From NCBI GenBank assembly GCA_000023185.1, contig CP001624.1, forward strand, positions 310,001-374,000: 64,000 nt of DNA, in the 5' to 3' direction. The position numbers and the translations under genes are program-made. Positions 44,900 to 54,093 of the stretch are shown here, in pieces. The DNA is from Rhizobium leguminosarum bv. trifolii WSM1325 (GTDB lineage Bacteria > Pseudomonadota > Alphaproteobacteria > Rhizobiales > Rhizobiaceae). Position 1 is the stretch's first letter. The number at the start of each line of letters is the position of its first letter. The notes beneath the pieces were generated by a model that did not search any database, was not told the DNA's origin, and saw only the letters and a list, made by a program, of their open reading frames with translations.

Positions 44900-46570
44900 A
44901 TGAACAGCAGAATCCTTATCCGCTGCATCGGAGCACTGGCTTCATCCACCATTCTTTGGTGTGCGGCCTCGCCCCTGCAAGCGCAGGACTCCCAACGAAA
45001 ACCCAACATCCTGTTCATCGTTTCGGATGATACCGGCTACGGTGATCTCGGCCCCTATGGCGGAGGTGAAGGTCGCGGGATGCCGACCCCGAACATCGAC
45101 AAGCTTGCTGAAGACGGCATGACCTTCTTCTCCTTCTACGCCCAGCCGAGTTGCACGCCCGGCCGTGCGGCCATGCAGACGGGGCGAATACCAAACCGCA
45201 GCGGCATGACGACTGTCGCCTTTCAAGGTCAGGGCGGTGGCTTGCCCGCGGCCGAATGGACACTTGCATCCGTGCTGAAACGTGGCGGCTATCACACCTA
45301 TTTCACCGGCAAATGGCATCTCGGCGAAGCGGACTACGCCCTACCGACTGCGCAGGGTTATGATGAGATGCGGTACGCCGGCCTCTACCATCTGAATGCC
45401 TATACGTATGCCGATCCCACCTGGTTCCCGGACATGGATCCGAAGCTGCGGGAGATGTTCCAGAAGGTGACCAAGGGGGCTTTGTCCGCCAAGGCAGGAG
45501 GACCAGTGACCGAAGAATTCAAGGTCAATGGCCAATACGTCGACACACCCATGATCGACGGTAAGGAGGGCGTTGTCGGCATTCCGTTCTTCGACGGCTA
45601 CGTCGAGAAAGCGGCACTGGGCTTTCTGGACGAGGCTGCCAAAGCACCGGACGAACCCTTCTTCATCAACGTGAACTTCATGAAGGTCCACCAGCCGAAC
45701 ATGCCGGCCCCAGAGTTCGAGCACAAGTCCATGTCGAAGTCGAAGTATGCGGACTCGATCGTGGAACTCGACACCCGCATTGGCCGAATCATGGACAAAT
45801 TGCGGGAAACCGGCATGGACCGCAACACGCTGGTTTTCTACACCACCGACAATGGGGCATGGCAGGACGTCTATCCGGACGCCGGATACACCCCGTTCCG
45901 CGGAACCAAAGGCACCTTGCGAGAGGGCGGCAACCGTGTTCCTGCGATTGCGGTCTGGCCGGGAAAGATCAAACCCCGCACCAAGAACCACGACATCGTC
46001 GGTGGTCTCGATCTGATGGCGACATTCGCCGCCGTCGGTGCGGTTCCGCTACCCGACAAGGATCGCGAAGACAAACCGATCATATTCGATAGCTACGACA
46101 TGTCGCCGATCTTGCTCGGCACCGGTAAATCGGAACGCAAGTCCTGGTTTTACTTTACTGAAAACGAGCTCTCGCCCGGTGCGATACGCGTCAACAACTA
46201 CAAGTTCGCCTTTAATATCCGCGGGGATAACGGAGCCTCGACGGGCGGACTGGCGGTCGACACCAACCTCGGCTGGAAGGGTGAGGAGAAGTATGTCGCT
46301 ACGGTACCCCAAGTGTTCGATCTGTGGCAGGACCCGCAGGAACGCTACGACATTTTCATGAACAACTTCACCGAGCGGACCTGGATGGGCGTCGTCATGG
46401 GCGAAGAATTGAAGAAGATCATGGCCACCTACGTGGAGTACCCACCTCGCAAACCCCAGAGCCTGACCTACAATGGTCCCATCACGCTATCGGACTACAG
46501 TCGTTTTCAGTGGATCCGAGAATCGTTGGCAAAGGAAGGCGTGAGCATTCCTATGCCGACCGGAAACTAA
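44900..46570 (+). CDS. Arylsulfatase with Sec signal (formylglycine type)
   Basis: A 556-residue type I sulfatase. Sec signal MNSRILIRCIGALASSTILW, cleavage near LQA-QD; metal site ILFIVSDDTGYGDLG; C85 in SCTPGRAAM, the canonical C-x-P-x-R formylglycine motif; GKWHLGE; and YTTDNGAW. It shares only the general fold with the Tat-exported sulfatase. Export by Sec implies that FGE must modify it co-translationally. GGAGGG lies eight bases before ATG 44900. It heads a run of plus-strand genes (HAD phosphatase, octahaem cytochrome, outer-membrane proteins). Confidence 0.92.
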   Translation: MNSRILIRCIGALASSTILWCAASPLQAQDSQRKPNILFIVSDDTGYGDLGPYGGGEGRGMPTPNIDKLAEDGMTFFSFYAQPSCTPGRAAMQTGRIPNRSGMTTVAFQGQGGGLPAAEWTLASVLKRGGYHTYFTGKWHLGEADYALPTAQGYDEMRYAGLYHLNAYTYADPTWFPDMDPKLREMFQKVTKGALSAKAGGPVTEEFKVNGQYVDTPMIDGKEGVVGIPFFDGYVEKAALGFLDEAAKAPDEPFFINVNFMKVHQPNMPAPEFEHKSMSKSKYADSIVELDTRIGRIMDKLRETGMDRNTLVFYTTDNGAWQDVYPDAGYTPFRGTKGTLREGGNRVPAIAVWPGKIKPRTKNHDIVGGLDLMATFAAVGAVPLPDKDREDKPIIFDSYDMSPILLGTGKSERKSWFYFTENELSPGAIRVNNYKFAFNIRGDNGASTGGLAVDTNLGWKGEEKYVATVPQVFDLWQDPQERYDIFMNNFTERTWMGVVMGEELKKIMATYVEYPPRKPQSLTYNGPITLSDYSRFQWIRESLAKEGVSIPMPTGN

Positions 46571-46576
46571 GTCTTT

Positions 46577-46604
46577 GGCAGCCCCGGAGCGATCCGGGGC
46601 TGCC
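46577..46604 (+). other. Perfect 12-bp hairpin after the sulfatase gene
   Basis: GGCAGCCCCGGA/TCCGGGGCTGCC with loop GCGA, starting six bases after the stop. The next bases are GTATAG, so there is no proper T-run. It may terminate partly or protect the sulfatase mRNA. Confidence 0.7.
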
Positions 46605-46654
46605 GTATAGTTCCGAGTTTTAGATTGCTGCAAGCTAGTCGTGGAGGATTTGCG

Positions 46655-47665
46655 ATGATTTCGGCACGTAATTTCCGGTATTTTTCCCGCGGCGTCGCGC
46701 TCGCCGCTGCAGTATGGCTTTTTGCCGCGGCGGCGGCGGTCGCTCAGACGGACGCACTGCCTTCGTGGAATGATACTGCGCCGAAGCAAGCGATTATCTC
46801 CTTCGTTGAGAAGGTGACAAAACCGGGTTCAGCCGAGTTCGTCCCGGAAGCGGCGCGTATCGCCGTTTTCGACAATGATGGAACCCTGTGGGTCGAGCAT
46901 CCGATGTATACGCAGCTGGCGTTCGCCCTGGACCGAGTGAAGGGGCTTGCTCCGCAGCATCCGGAATGGAAGCAAACGCAGCCGTTCAAGGCCGTGCTCG
47001 AAGGCGATATGAAGACGCTCGCGGCATCCGGCGAAAAGGGCCTCGTCGAGCTTATCATGGCCACGCATGCCGGAATGACCAGCGACGATTTCCAGAAGGT
47101 CGTCACTGATTGGCTCGCTTCGGCGCGCGACCCTAAATTCAAGCGGCCATACACCGAACTCGTCTATCAGCCGATGGTCGAGCTTCTCGCCTATCTCCGC
47201 GCCAACGGCTTCAAGACCTTCATCGTGTCAGGCGGAGGCATCGAGTTCATGCGGCCATGGGTGGAGAAGGTCTACGGTGTCCCGCCGGAGCAGGTTATCG
47301 GCTCGTCGATCAAGACCGAATTCAGGATGCAGGACGACACGCCGACCCTCTTTCGCCTCCCCGAAGTCAATTTCATCGACGACAAGGCCGGTAAACCCGT
47401 CGGAATCAACCAGCAGATCGGCCGGCGGCCGATTGCCGCCTTCGGCAATTCCGACGGAGATCTCCAAATGCTGCAATGGACGACCATGGCGGGCGCACCT
47501 GCTAGGCTGGGCGTGCTGATCCATCATACCGATGCGAAGCGTGAATACGCCTACGACCGAGATACAGAGTTCGGCCGCCTCGACAAGGCGCTCGATGCAG
47601 CCGCGATCACCGGCTGGACCGTCGTCGATATGAAGGCCGACTGGAAGCAGGTCTTCAAGGACTAG
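46655..47665 (+). CDS. Exported HAD-family phosphatase
   Basis: A 336-residue HAD hydrolase with a Sec signal (GVALAAAVWLFAAAAAVAQT). Motif I is FDNDGTLW (DxDGT variant), motif II is VSGGGIEF, and motif IV is AFGNSDGDLQM. It resembles phosphoserine-phosphatase-like HADs but is periplasmic, so it probably removes phosphate from an extracytoplasmic substrate. GGAGG lies eight bases before ATG 46655. It lies between sulfatase and octahaem cytochrome genes on the same strand. Confidence 0.85.
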   Translation: MISARNFRYFSRGVALAAAVWLFAAAAAVAQTDALPSWNDTAPKQAIISFVEKVTKPGSAEFVPEAARIAVFDNDGTLWVEHPMYTQLAFALDRVKGLAPQHPEWKQTQPFKAVLEGDMKTLAASGEKGLVELIMATHAGMTSDDFQKVVTDWLASARDPKFKRPYTELVYQPMVELLAYLRANGFKTFIVSGGGIEFMRPWVEKVYGVPPEQVIGSSIKTEFRMQDDTPTLFRLPEVNFIDDKAGKPVGINQQIGRRPIAAFGNSDGDLQMLQWTTMAGAPARLGVLIHHTDAKREYAYDRDTEFGRLDKALDAAAITGWTVVDMKADWKQVFKD

Positions 47666-47735
47666 GACCGCGCCCTCACGCCAGAGACTTCAACCTGCGG
47701 CGGGACCTTGCAAAACGTCATATGGGAGTGATTGA

Positions 47736-50012
47736 GTGGCAGCGTCTGTTCGATCAGCAGCGGTGAGAGGAACACACCTCCTGTTCTTCCTGTTGCTCGC
47801 CTTTGCCGGGCGCAGCCTTGCGAGTGACGACATTTCGATACCCGCCTCCGATCCGCAGATATCGATCCACGAAGGTTTCGTGGACGAAAGGACGTGCGCA
47901 TCCTGCCACGCCGATCAGGCGGCGGCTTTTTCGAAATCCCACCATGCAAAGGCCATGGCACTGGCCGACAACGGAACGGTGCGTGGCGATTTCGACAATA
48001 GCAGGTTCGAACATGACGGCGTCGTCACGACCTTCACCCGCCGCGCCGGCCGCTTCTTCGTTAACACCGAGGGAGCGGACGGCGGCCAGGCCGAGTTCGA
48101 AGTCAAATATACCTTTGCCTACGAACCACTGCAGCAATACCTCGTCGACATTGGAGGAGGGCGGCTGCAGGCTCTCGACATCGCCTGGGATACAGCCAGA
48201 CGGCAGTGGTTCTGGCTCGGAAACGGCACCCCGGCCAAACCCGGATCGACCTATCATTGGACAGGTCCTTTCTACCGCTGGAACCGCACCTGTATCGATT
48301 GCCATTCGACCGATCCCCAAGCGGGGTTTCAACCGCAGACGAACGAATACAAGTCGACCTACGTCGCCACCAGCATCGGCTGTCAATCCTGTCACGGCCC
48401 GGGCGCAAAACACGTGGCTTTGGCGCGATCGGGCAACGCATCATCCTCGGTCAAGCCGGATACAGGTCTGCCGAAAGTCGATGCGGGCATCTGTTTCGCC
48501 TGCCATGCCAGGCGCACCAAGCTGCTGGACGGTTATCAACCGGGAAAGCCCTTTCTCGATTATTTCTCACCCGCCCTGCTTCGGCAGGATCTTTATTTCC
48601 CGGACGGACAGATACTCGACGAGGTCTTCGAATATGGCTCGTTTCAGCAAAGCAAGATGGCCAGGGCGGGCGTGACCTGTCTCGACTGTCATCGGCCGCA
48701 CGAGGCCGGGCTCAAGGCCGAGGGCAATGCACTGTGCACGCAATGCCACACAGAGACGAAGCCGGACCGCTTCGTCAACCAGGATCCGAGCGGGCGGTTC
48801 GACACTCCCGCGCACACCCACCATCAGGCCGGTTCGACTGGAGCACAATGCGCCAACTGCCATATGCCCGAACGCACCTACATGAAGGTGGACCCGCGCC
48901 GCGACCACTCCTTCGTCATCCCACGGCCCGATCTGTCGGCAACGCTTGGAACGCCGAATGCATGCACGACCTGCCATGTCGGCGAAACCGATGATTGGGC
49001 AGCCGAGACAATGGACGAATGGTACGGAACGCAATGGCGCAAACGCGCGTCGATCGCCCATGCCTTCGCCGGAGCCACGAACGGCGATCAAGCCGCGGTG
49101 GAGGCTCTGCGCGCCCTAGTCAGCGACCAAAAGCAAGCAGGAATTGTCAGGGGCAGCGCCATCGCCGCACTGAGTGGGATTAGCGGCGTGGATATCACAG
49201 CCGATATTCGAACGGCCGCAACCGATGCAGATCCGCTCGTCAGGCTCGGCGCTGCGGAAGCGGCAGGTAACATTCCGCCGGAGCAGAGGCTGGATGCGAT
49301 CAGCAATCTGCTGAGCGATGCGACGCGGGCGGTGCGCGTTGCGGCCGCCAACGCGCTCGCCAGCACCCCTCCCGAGCTCTTCGGCAATCAGCGCGAAAAT
49401 TTCGAAGCCGCTGTCGCGGACCTTCGCGCCTATGTCGAAACGAATGGCGACGTCGCGGAAACGCAAAGCAATTATGGCTTCTTCCTGTTCGCCCGCCAGC
49501 GTACGGCCGAGGCAGAAGCCGCCTTCCGGCGAGCGATTTCGCTAGACCCAACGCTGGAGGCAACGCGCATCAATCTCGCCGAGTTCTACCGCGCCACGGG
49601 TCAGAACGACAGGTCGGAACAAACTTATGCCGAAGCGATCGCCATGGCGCCGGCACGCGCGGATTTGCGCTACGGACATGCGCTGTCCCTGGTACGCAGG
49701 CAGGCATTGACCGAGGCGATCACGGAACTCGAAGAAGCGGTGCGGCTCGATCCGCAAAACCCCCGCTACAAGACCACCTTTGCCGTCGCTCTCGATTCCG
49801 CTGGCCGGACAGAAGAGGCGCTGGGCAGGCTCGATGGTTGGGCGGCAGGCGGAGACGCCGACATCATCGGCCTGGCACTCCAATACAGTCTCAAGCTTCG
49901 ACACTTGCCGGAGGCGCTGAAACACGCGGAGGATCTGGCGCGATTGAGGCCTCAGGACCCGCAGATTTCAGGCCTCATCGGGCAGCTGAAGCAGGCGATC
50001 AACGGGAAATAG
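47736..50012 (+). CDS. Octahaem c-type cytochrome with HEAT and TPR repeats
   Basis: A 758-residue exported protein. A Sec signal (LLFFLLLAFAGRSLA) precedes eight CxxCH haem-binding motifs at about residues 54, 186, 216, 253, 315, 334, 372 and 410 (CASCH, CIDCH, CQSCH, CFACH, CLDCH, CTQCH, CANCH, CTTCH). Residues about 435-565 are HEAT-like alpha repeats, and about 570-755 are tetratricopeptide repeats. Such multihaem-TPR proteins are periplasmic electron carriers or oxidoreductases of unknown substrate. The start is GTG 47736, with GGGAG upstream. Multihaem cytochromes are rare in Rhizobium. Confidence 0.9.
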   Translation: MAASVRSAAVRGTHLLFFLLLAFAGRSLASDDISIPASDPQISIHEGFVDERTCASCHADQAAAFSKSHHAKAMALADNGTVRGDFDNSRFEHDGVVTTFTRRAGRFFVNTEGADGGQAEFEVKYTFAYEPLQQYLVDIGGGRLQALDIAWDTARRQWFWLGNGTPAKPGSTYHWTGPFYRWNRTCIDCHSTDPQAGFQPQTNEYKSTYVATSIGCQSCHGPGAKHVALARSGNASSSVKPDTGLPKVDAGICFACHARRTKLLDGYQPGKPFLDYFSPALLRQDLYFPDGQILDEVFEYGSFQQSKMARAGVTCLDCHRPHEAGLKAEGNALCTQCHTETKPDRFVNQDPSGRFDTPAHTHHQAGSTGAQCANCHMPERTYMKVDPRRDHSFVIPRPDLSATLGTPNACTTCHVGETDDWAAETMDEWYGTQWRKRASIAHAFAGATNGDQAAVEALRALVSDQKQAGIVRGSAIAALSGISGVDITADIRTAATDADPLVRLGAAEAAGNIPPEQRLDAISNLLSDATRAVRVAAANALASTPPELFGNQRENFEAAVADLRAYVETNGDVAETQSNYGFFLFARQRTAEAEAAFRRAISLDPTLEATRINLAEFYRATGQNDRSEQTYAEAIAMAPARADLRYGHALSLVRRQALTEAITELEEAVRLDPQNPRYKTTFAVALDSAGRTEEALGRLDGWAAGGDADIIGLALQYSLKLRHLPEALKHAEDLARLRPQDPQISGLIGQLKQAINGK

Positions 50013-50102
50013 GTATTTTAGCTTGTCCAAATCTACTTCTCGCTGCACAGTGCCGACTCGGGACAGCAGTGCCGAGGCGACAAACGGGATCGGGGGATTC
50101 TC

Positions 50103-50891
50103 ATGAAGGCCATATACTTGCGTGCCATTCTGTTACTGGCGGGCATTTCTGCAGCGTCGGGCGGCAACGCCGCCGATATCACGCCGCTCACGCCGGAAGC
50201 AAAAACAGTCGAGAGCCAGAGCGGCTGGGAATTCACCTTCGCTCCATATTTCTGGGCTGCCGGCTTATCCGGCGACATTGGGCAGTTCGGGCTTCCGGAA
50301 GTTCATGTCGACGCGGACTTCGGCGATATCCTCCAGAACCTCGACTTCGCTTTCATGGCGGCAGGCGAAGCAAGATATGATCGCTTCAGCATCGTCGGTG
50401 ACGTGATCTACACCAAGCTCGGTGCCGACGCCGACACACCTGCCGGCATCCTTGCCGAGAGCGTCGATGTGACGTCGAAGACCTTCGCGGGATTTCTTGG
50501 CGTCGGTTACGCCGTGCTCGAAGACCAAAATGGCCATCTCGACGTGGTCGGCGGCATGAAGGTCTGGTCGGCCAAAACCGAGATTTCCTTCAATGGCGGC
50601 ATTCTGGCCGGAGTGGATGTCGAAGACAGCGCCACATGGGTTGATGCCGTCGCCGGCGTCAGAGGAAACTACTTCTTCACGCCGGAAATCTATCTCACCG
50701 GATGGGGTCTGGTGGGTGCCGGCGGCGCCGACCTCGACTGGGACGTGGCATTGGGCCTCGGCTACAAGTTCAACGACAGCATCTCGGCGGTCGCCGGATA
50801 TCGCGCACTCGGCGTCAATTACGACAATGACGGGTTCGTCTTCGACGTCGTCCAGCAGGGGCCGATCTTCGGGGTCGCCATTCGGTTCTAA
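50103..50891 (+). CDS. Outer-membrane beta-barrel protein
   Basis: A 262-residue protein with signal peptide MKAIYLRAILLLAGISAASG and a mature part of alternating amphipathic strands (WEFTFAPYFWAAGLSGDIG, YDRFSIVGDVIYTKLG, YLTGWGLVGAGGADLDWD), ending VQQGPIFGVAIRF with the terminal phenylalanine of outer-membrane barrels. An eight- to ten-strand barrel is likely. It lies 90 bases after the octahaem gene. Function unknown; perhaps uptake of the cluster's substrate. Confidence 0.8.
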   Translation: MKAIYLRAILLLAGISAASGGNAADITPLTPEAKTVESQSGWEFTFAPYFWAAGLSGDIGQFGLPEVHVDADFGDILQNLDFAFMAAGEARYDRFSIVGDVIYTKLGADADTPAGILAESVDVTSKTFAGFLGVGYAVLEDQNGHLDVVGGMKVWSAKTEISFNGGILAGVDVEDSATWVDAVAGVRGNYFFTPEIYLTGWGLVGAGGADLDWDVALGLGYKFNDSISAVAGYRALGVNYDNDGFVFDVVQQGPIFGVAIRF

Positions 50892-51002
50892 CGCCCGGAC
50901 TGGCGAACTTCGTGCTGTTGGCGATTATCCTTCCGATATGCTCGCCATTAAAGACCTGATTTCTCCAGGAGCCGGAACAACGACGTCCCCCAGGAAGCAG
51001 AG

Positions 51003-51128
51003 AGCCGCCGTGAAAAGAACAGCGGCTCACAGTTCGGTATCCAGCAAGGCTCGATCCTGGGGATATCGTTTCACTTCGCAGAACGCCTGCCTCGCGGGCT
51101 GAATTCAATCGGATCATGGAGGCATTGA
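51003..51128 (+). pseudogene. Tail fragment of a second beta-barrel gene
   Basis: From about 51003 a frame reads SRREKNSGSQFGIQQGSILG, then ISFHF, the pattern of a last outer-membrane strand ending in Phe, before continuing into a short unrelated tail to TGA 51126-51128. It parallels the end of the preceding barrel protein (VQQGPIFGVAIRF). Only the 3' end is left. Its stop overlaps the ATG of the next gene. Confidence 0.5.
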
Positions 51129-51931
51129 TGACGAACGTCGCTTCTCGGATGGCACTGGTTGTCGCGGCACTCAGTCTCTGGGCAGGTACGGCAAGCGCTC
51201 AGTCGAGCGAAGAGCTTGCGAAGAAGTTGTCGAATCCAATCGCCTCGCTCATCAGCGTGCCGTTCCAGTTCAACTACGACCACGGCTATGGTCCCGAAGA
51301 CGGCGACAAGGCAACGATGAACATCCAGCCTGTCATTCCGTTTTCTCTGAACGAGGACTGGAATCTCATTTCGAGGACCATCCTGCCGGTCACATGGCAG
51401 AACGACATCGCCGGACCCTCCGGCACGCAATTCGGCCTCGGCGACACGTTGCAAAGCTTCTTTCTCTCTCCTTCAAAGCCGACCGAGAGTGGCGTGGTCT
51501 GGGGTGCAGGACCCGTGTTCCTTCTTCCGACGGGCACGGATGAGCTTCTCGGAAGCGGTAAGTGGGGAGCGGGTCCGACCGCGGTCGTCCTCAAGCAGGA
51601 CGGTCCCTGGACCTACGGCATGCTCGGCAACCATATCTGGTCATTTGCCGGTCAGAGTGATCGTCGGGACGTGAGTTCGACGTTCATGCAACCGTTCATC
51701 TCGTACACCACCAAGGACGCCTGGACTTTCTCGCTGAATACCGAGTCCACCTATGACTGGGAAGCAAACGACTGGTCGGTGCCGATCAACTTCGCAGTCG
51801 CCAAGCTGATCACCATCGACAAACAGCCAATCAGCCTGACGGCGGGCATACGATATTGGGCGGCTGCTCCAGACAATGGCCCGGAAGGACTGGGCTTCCG
51901 CGTCGCGGTCACGTTCCTCTTTCCTAAGTGA
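51128..51931 (+). CDS. Outer-membrane transporter-like protein
   Basis: A 267-residue exported beta-rich protein (signal MTNVASRMALVVAALSLWAG, cleavage near ASA-QS). The following LSNPIASLISVPFQFNYDHG, WNLISRTILPVTWQ, GLGDTLQSFFLSP and a C-terminal GFRVAVTFLFPK are typical of the MetA-pathway/phenol-degradation-type outer-membrane proteins, often annotated as neuromedin U-like or transporter. GGAGG is five bases before ATG 51128. Probable role: passage of substrates through the outer membrane in this cluster. Confidence 0.78.
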   Translation: MTNVASRMALVVAALSLWAGTASAQSSEELAKKLSNPIASLISVPFQFNYDHGYGPEDGDKATMNIQPVIPFSLNEDWNLISRTILPVTWQNDIAGPSGTQFGLGDTLQSFFLSPSKPTESGVVWGAGPVFLLPTGTDELLGSGKWGAGPTAVVLKQDGPWTYGMLGNHIWSFAGQSDRRDVSSTFMQPFISYTTKDAWTFSLNTESTYDWEANDWSVPINFAVAKLITIDKQPISLTAGIRYWAAAPDNGPEGLGFRVAVTFLFPK

Positions 51932-52482
51932 ATCCGCAGCCGACGACGCGCTCCGCCCAAACGTCTTGGAGCTCGGGTCTACCAATCTTCGTGAAATATG
52001 GGCTTGCCTGGCGTCCATCGAAATTTGCTCTAGGAGCAGGACCTATTAATCTGGCATCAACTGCCAACAGCCATTGTTTGCGGGATAGGCGACGAACGGC
52101 AACTTTCCGCCATTGTGAGATTTAGACCAAAGTCTCAAAGCCGCCATAAGCTGCCGTTTGCCAATGATGCTGCGAAGGCTCGACCCCGCCCTAAGCTACG
52201 GCCGCTATTTAAGGCGGACACTCGCTCCTTATGTGATGTAATTTATAATAATCTAATGTACAGTAGCGTACCTATCTCGGGCTGTGGTTTAGAGAATTCA
52301 ACACGTATTGCCAGCCCTCCGGCGACGAACGTCGCCCCGCAACTGACACGCTAGTGCATGGTTTCTTAAATCGGAATCGATTTAAGAACAAAATTATACA
52401 GAAATTCAAAGCGTTAAAGCCATATTTGCGCGTCTGAAAAGATGTGTGGAGTTGTAGGCTATTTCAACCGATGGAGGATGTC
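51932..52482. other. Gap carrying an intergenic repeat
   Basis: No gene recognised in 51932-52350. From 52357 to about 52457 runs a typical rhizobial intergenic repeat (listed separately). The A/T-rich part at 52225-52265 may be a promoter. Confidence 0.5.
52357..52457. repeat. Intergenic repeat with palindrome
   Basis: Begins with the palindrome TTCTTAAATCG/CGATTTAAGAA (52363-52388, GAAT between) and continues through CAAAATTATACAGAAATTCA to TTTGCGCGTCTGAAAAGA and GTTGTAGG. I recall the same order of blocks from many Rhizobium intergenic regions. A degraded copy of its right end lies at 53997-54034, on the other side of the DUF1254 gene. Confidence 0.6.
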
Positions 52483-53895
52483 ATGCAGCTGACCAGACGC
52501 GACTTCACGAGGGCTTCATTGTTAGCGGCAGGTCTTTTGGGACTTCGCTCCACTGGTGCCGCAGCCGACGATGTAACGGCAGAGGAGGCTCGCGCAATCG
52601 CCAAGGAGGCTTATACCTACGGCTTCCCAGCGGTGGACAGCTACCGGATCCAATACGCCTATTTCGTCGACGACAAGAACCCGGAATACAAGGCTCCGTG
52701 GAACCACCTCAAGAACATCCCCCGCGTCTACACGCCCGCAGATACGGCAATCCAGACGCCCAATTCCGACACGCCCTATTCCATGATTGGCCTGGACCTG
52801 CGCGCTGAACCGATGGTCCTTACTGTGCCAGTGATCGAGAAGGACCGGTATTTCAGCATTCAGCTCATCGACGCTTATACGTTTAACTTCGACTATGCCG
52901 GCAGCCGCACGACCGGCAACGACGGCGGCAGCTTCCTGGTCGCGGGCCCCGAGTGGAAAGGCGAGATGCCTGCGGGCATCAAGAATGTGTTTCGCGCGGA
53001 GACCGATCTCGTTATTGGGGCTTATCGCACGCAGTTGTTCAACACCGACGACTTGGACAATGTGAAAAAGATCCAGGATGGCTACAAGGCTGAGCCGCTT
53101 TCGTCGTTTCTCGGCAAGCCCGCACCTGCGGCCGCTCCCGCAATCGACTTTATCAAGCCGGTTTCGCCGGACGACGAGCGCAAGTCGCTCGAGTTTTTCA
53201 ACATCCTGAATTTCGTCCTGCGGTTCTGCTCGCTCAATCCATCCGAGACCGAGTTGATGGCGCGTTTTGCCAAGATCGGGATCGGTGCAGGCAAGACAAT
53301 AGACGTTGCTGCGCTCTCGCCCGGGATGAAGACTACCATGGAACAGGGCATGGCCGACGCCTGGGCCGATCTTGGGATATTGAAAAAGCAGATCGACGCC
53401 GGCACGGTGACCTCGGGCGATATGTTCGGCACGCGCGAATACCTCAAGAACAACTATCTGTATCGCATGGCGGCGGCCGTTCTCGGAATTTACGGAAATT
53501 CAAAGCAGGAGGCGATGTACCCGGTCTACGCCATTGACACTGAGGGGCAGAAGCTCGACGGCGCCAACCGCTACACCGTCCACTTCGCAGCCGACAAGAT
53601 GCCGCCGGTTCACGCCTTCTGGTCGCTGACGATGTATGATCTCCCGGCGAGCCTGCTGGTCGCCAATCCGATCGACCGATACCTGCTCAACAAGCCGATG
53701 CTGCCGCAATTCGTGAAGGATTCCGATGGAGGCTACACCTTCTATGTGCAGAATGGGTCGCCGGGCAAGGACAAGGAGCCGAATTGGCTGCCAGCGCCCA
53801 AAGGCCCCTTCTTCGTCGCGATGCGCCTCTACTGGCCAAAAGACGAGGCGCTCGACGGCACGTGGAAACATCCGCCCATGGCCAAGACATCATAG
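52483..53895 (+). CDS. Tat-exported DUF1254/DUF1214 protein
   Basis: A 470-residue protein with a Tat signal (TRRDFTRASLLAAGLLGL, residues 4-21), an N-terminal DUF1254 domain (YTYGFPAVDSYRIQYAYF, NIPRVYTPADTAIQTPNSDT) and a C-terminal DUF1214 domain (YPVYAIDTEGQKLDGANRYT, HAFWSLTMYDLPASLLV). The family is widespread and without established function. GGAGG lies before ATG 52483; the frame opens 13 codons earlier. Flanked by repeat copies on both sides. Confidence 0.9.
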   Translation: MQLTRRDFTRASLLAAGLLGLRSTGAAADDVTAEEARAIAKEAYTYGFPAVDSYRIQYAYFVDDKNPEYKAPWNHLKNIPRVYTPADTAIQTPNSDTPYSMIGLDLRAEPMVLTVPVIEKDRYFSIQLIDAYTFNFDYAGSRTTGNDGGSFLVAGPEWKGEMPAGIKNVFRAETDLVIGAYRTQLFNTDDLDNVKKIQDGYKAEPLSSFLGKPAPAAAPAIDFIKPVSPDDERKSLEFFNILNFVLRFCSLNPSETELMARFAKIGIGAGKTIDVAALSPGMKTTMEQGMADAWADLGILKKQIDAGTVTSGDMFGTREYLKNNYLYRMAAAVLGIYGNSKQEAMYPVYAIDTEGQKLDGANRYTVHFAADKMPPVHAFWSLTMYDLPASLLVANPIDRYLLNKPMLPQFVKDSDGGYTFYVQNGSPGKDKEPNWLPAPKGPFFVAMRLYWPKDEALDGTWKHPPMAKTS

Positions 53896-53996
53896 CCAGT
53901 TCGGTTCAGTTCAGTTCGCCGCGGCGTTCAGCCGAATCCTATCCGACTCACAGCCAGACGCGGCAAGCAGGAACAGCAGTTCAAACTGCTACAATG

Positions 53997-54034
53997 TGCT
54001 TGCGTGTCTGAAAAGACCCGCGGCGCTGTAGTAG
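53997..54034. repeat. Degraded partial copy of the intergenic repeat
   Basis: CTTGCGTGTCTGAAAAGA followed by a GGCGCTGTAG block matches the right end of the repeat at 52425-52457 with several differences. Confidence 0.45.
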
Positions 54035-54093
54035 CAAAAGCTCAACCTTCTTTTGCTATTGCTGGAGCCGGTTGCGTTGGAGATGGTTCGGCG

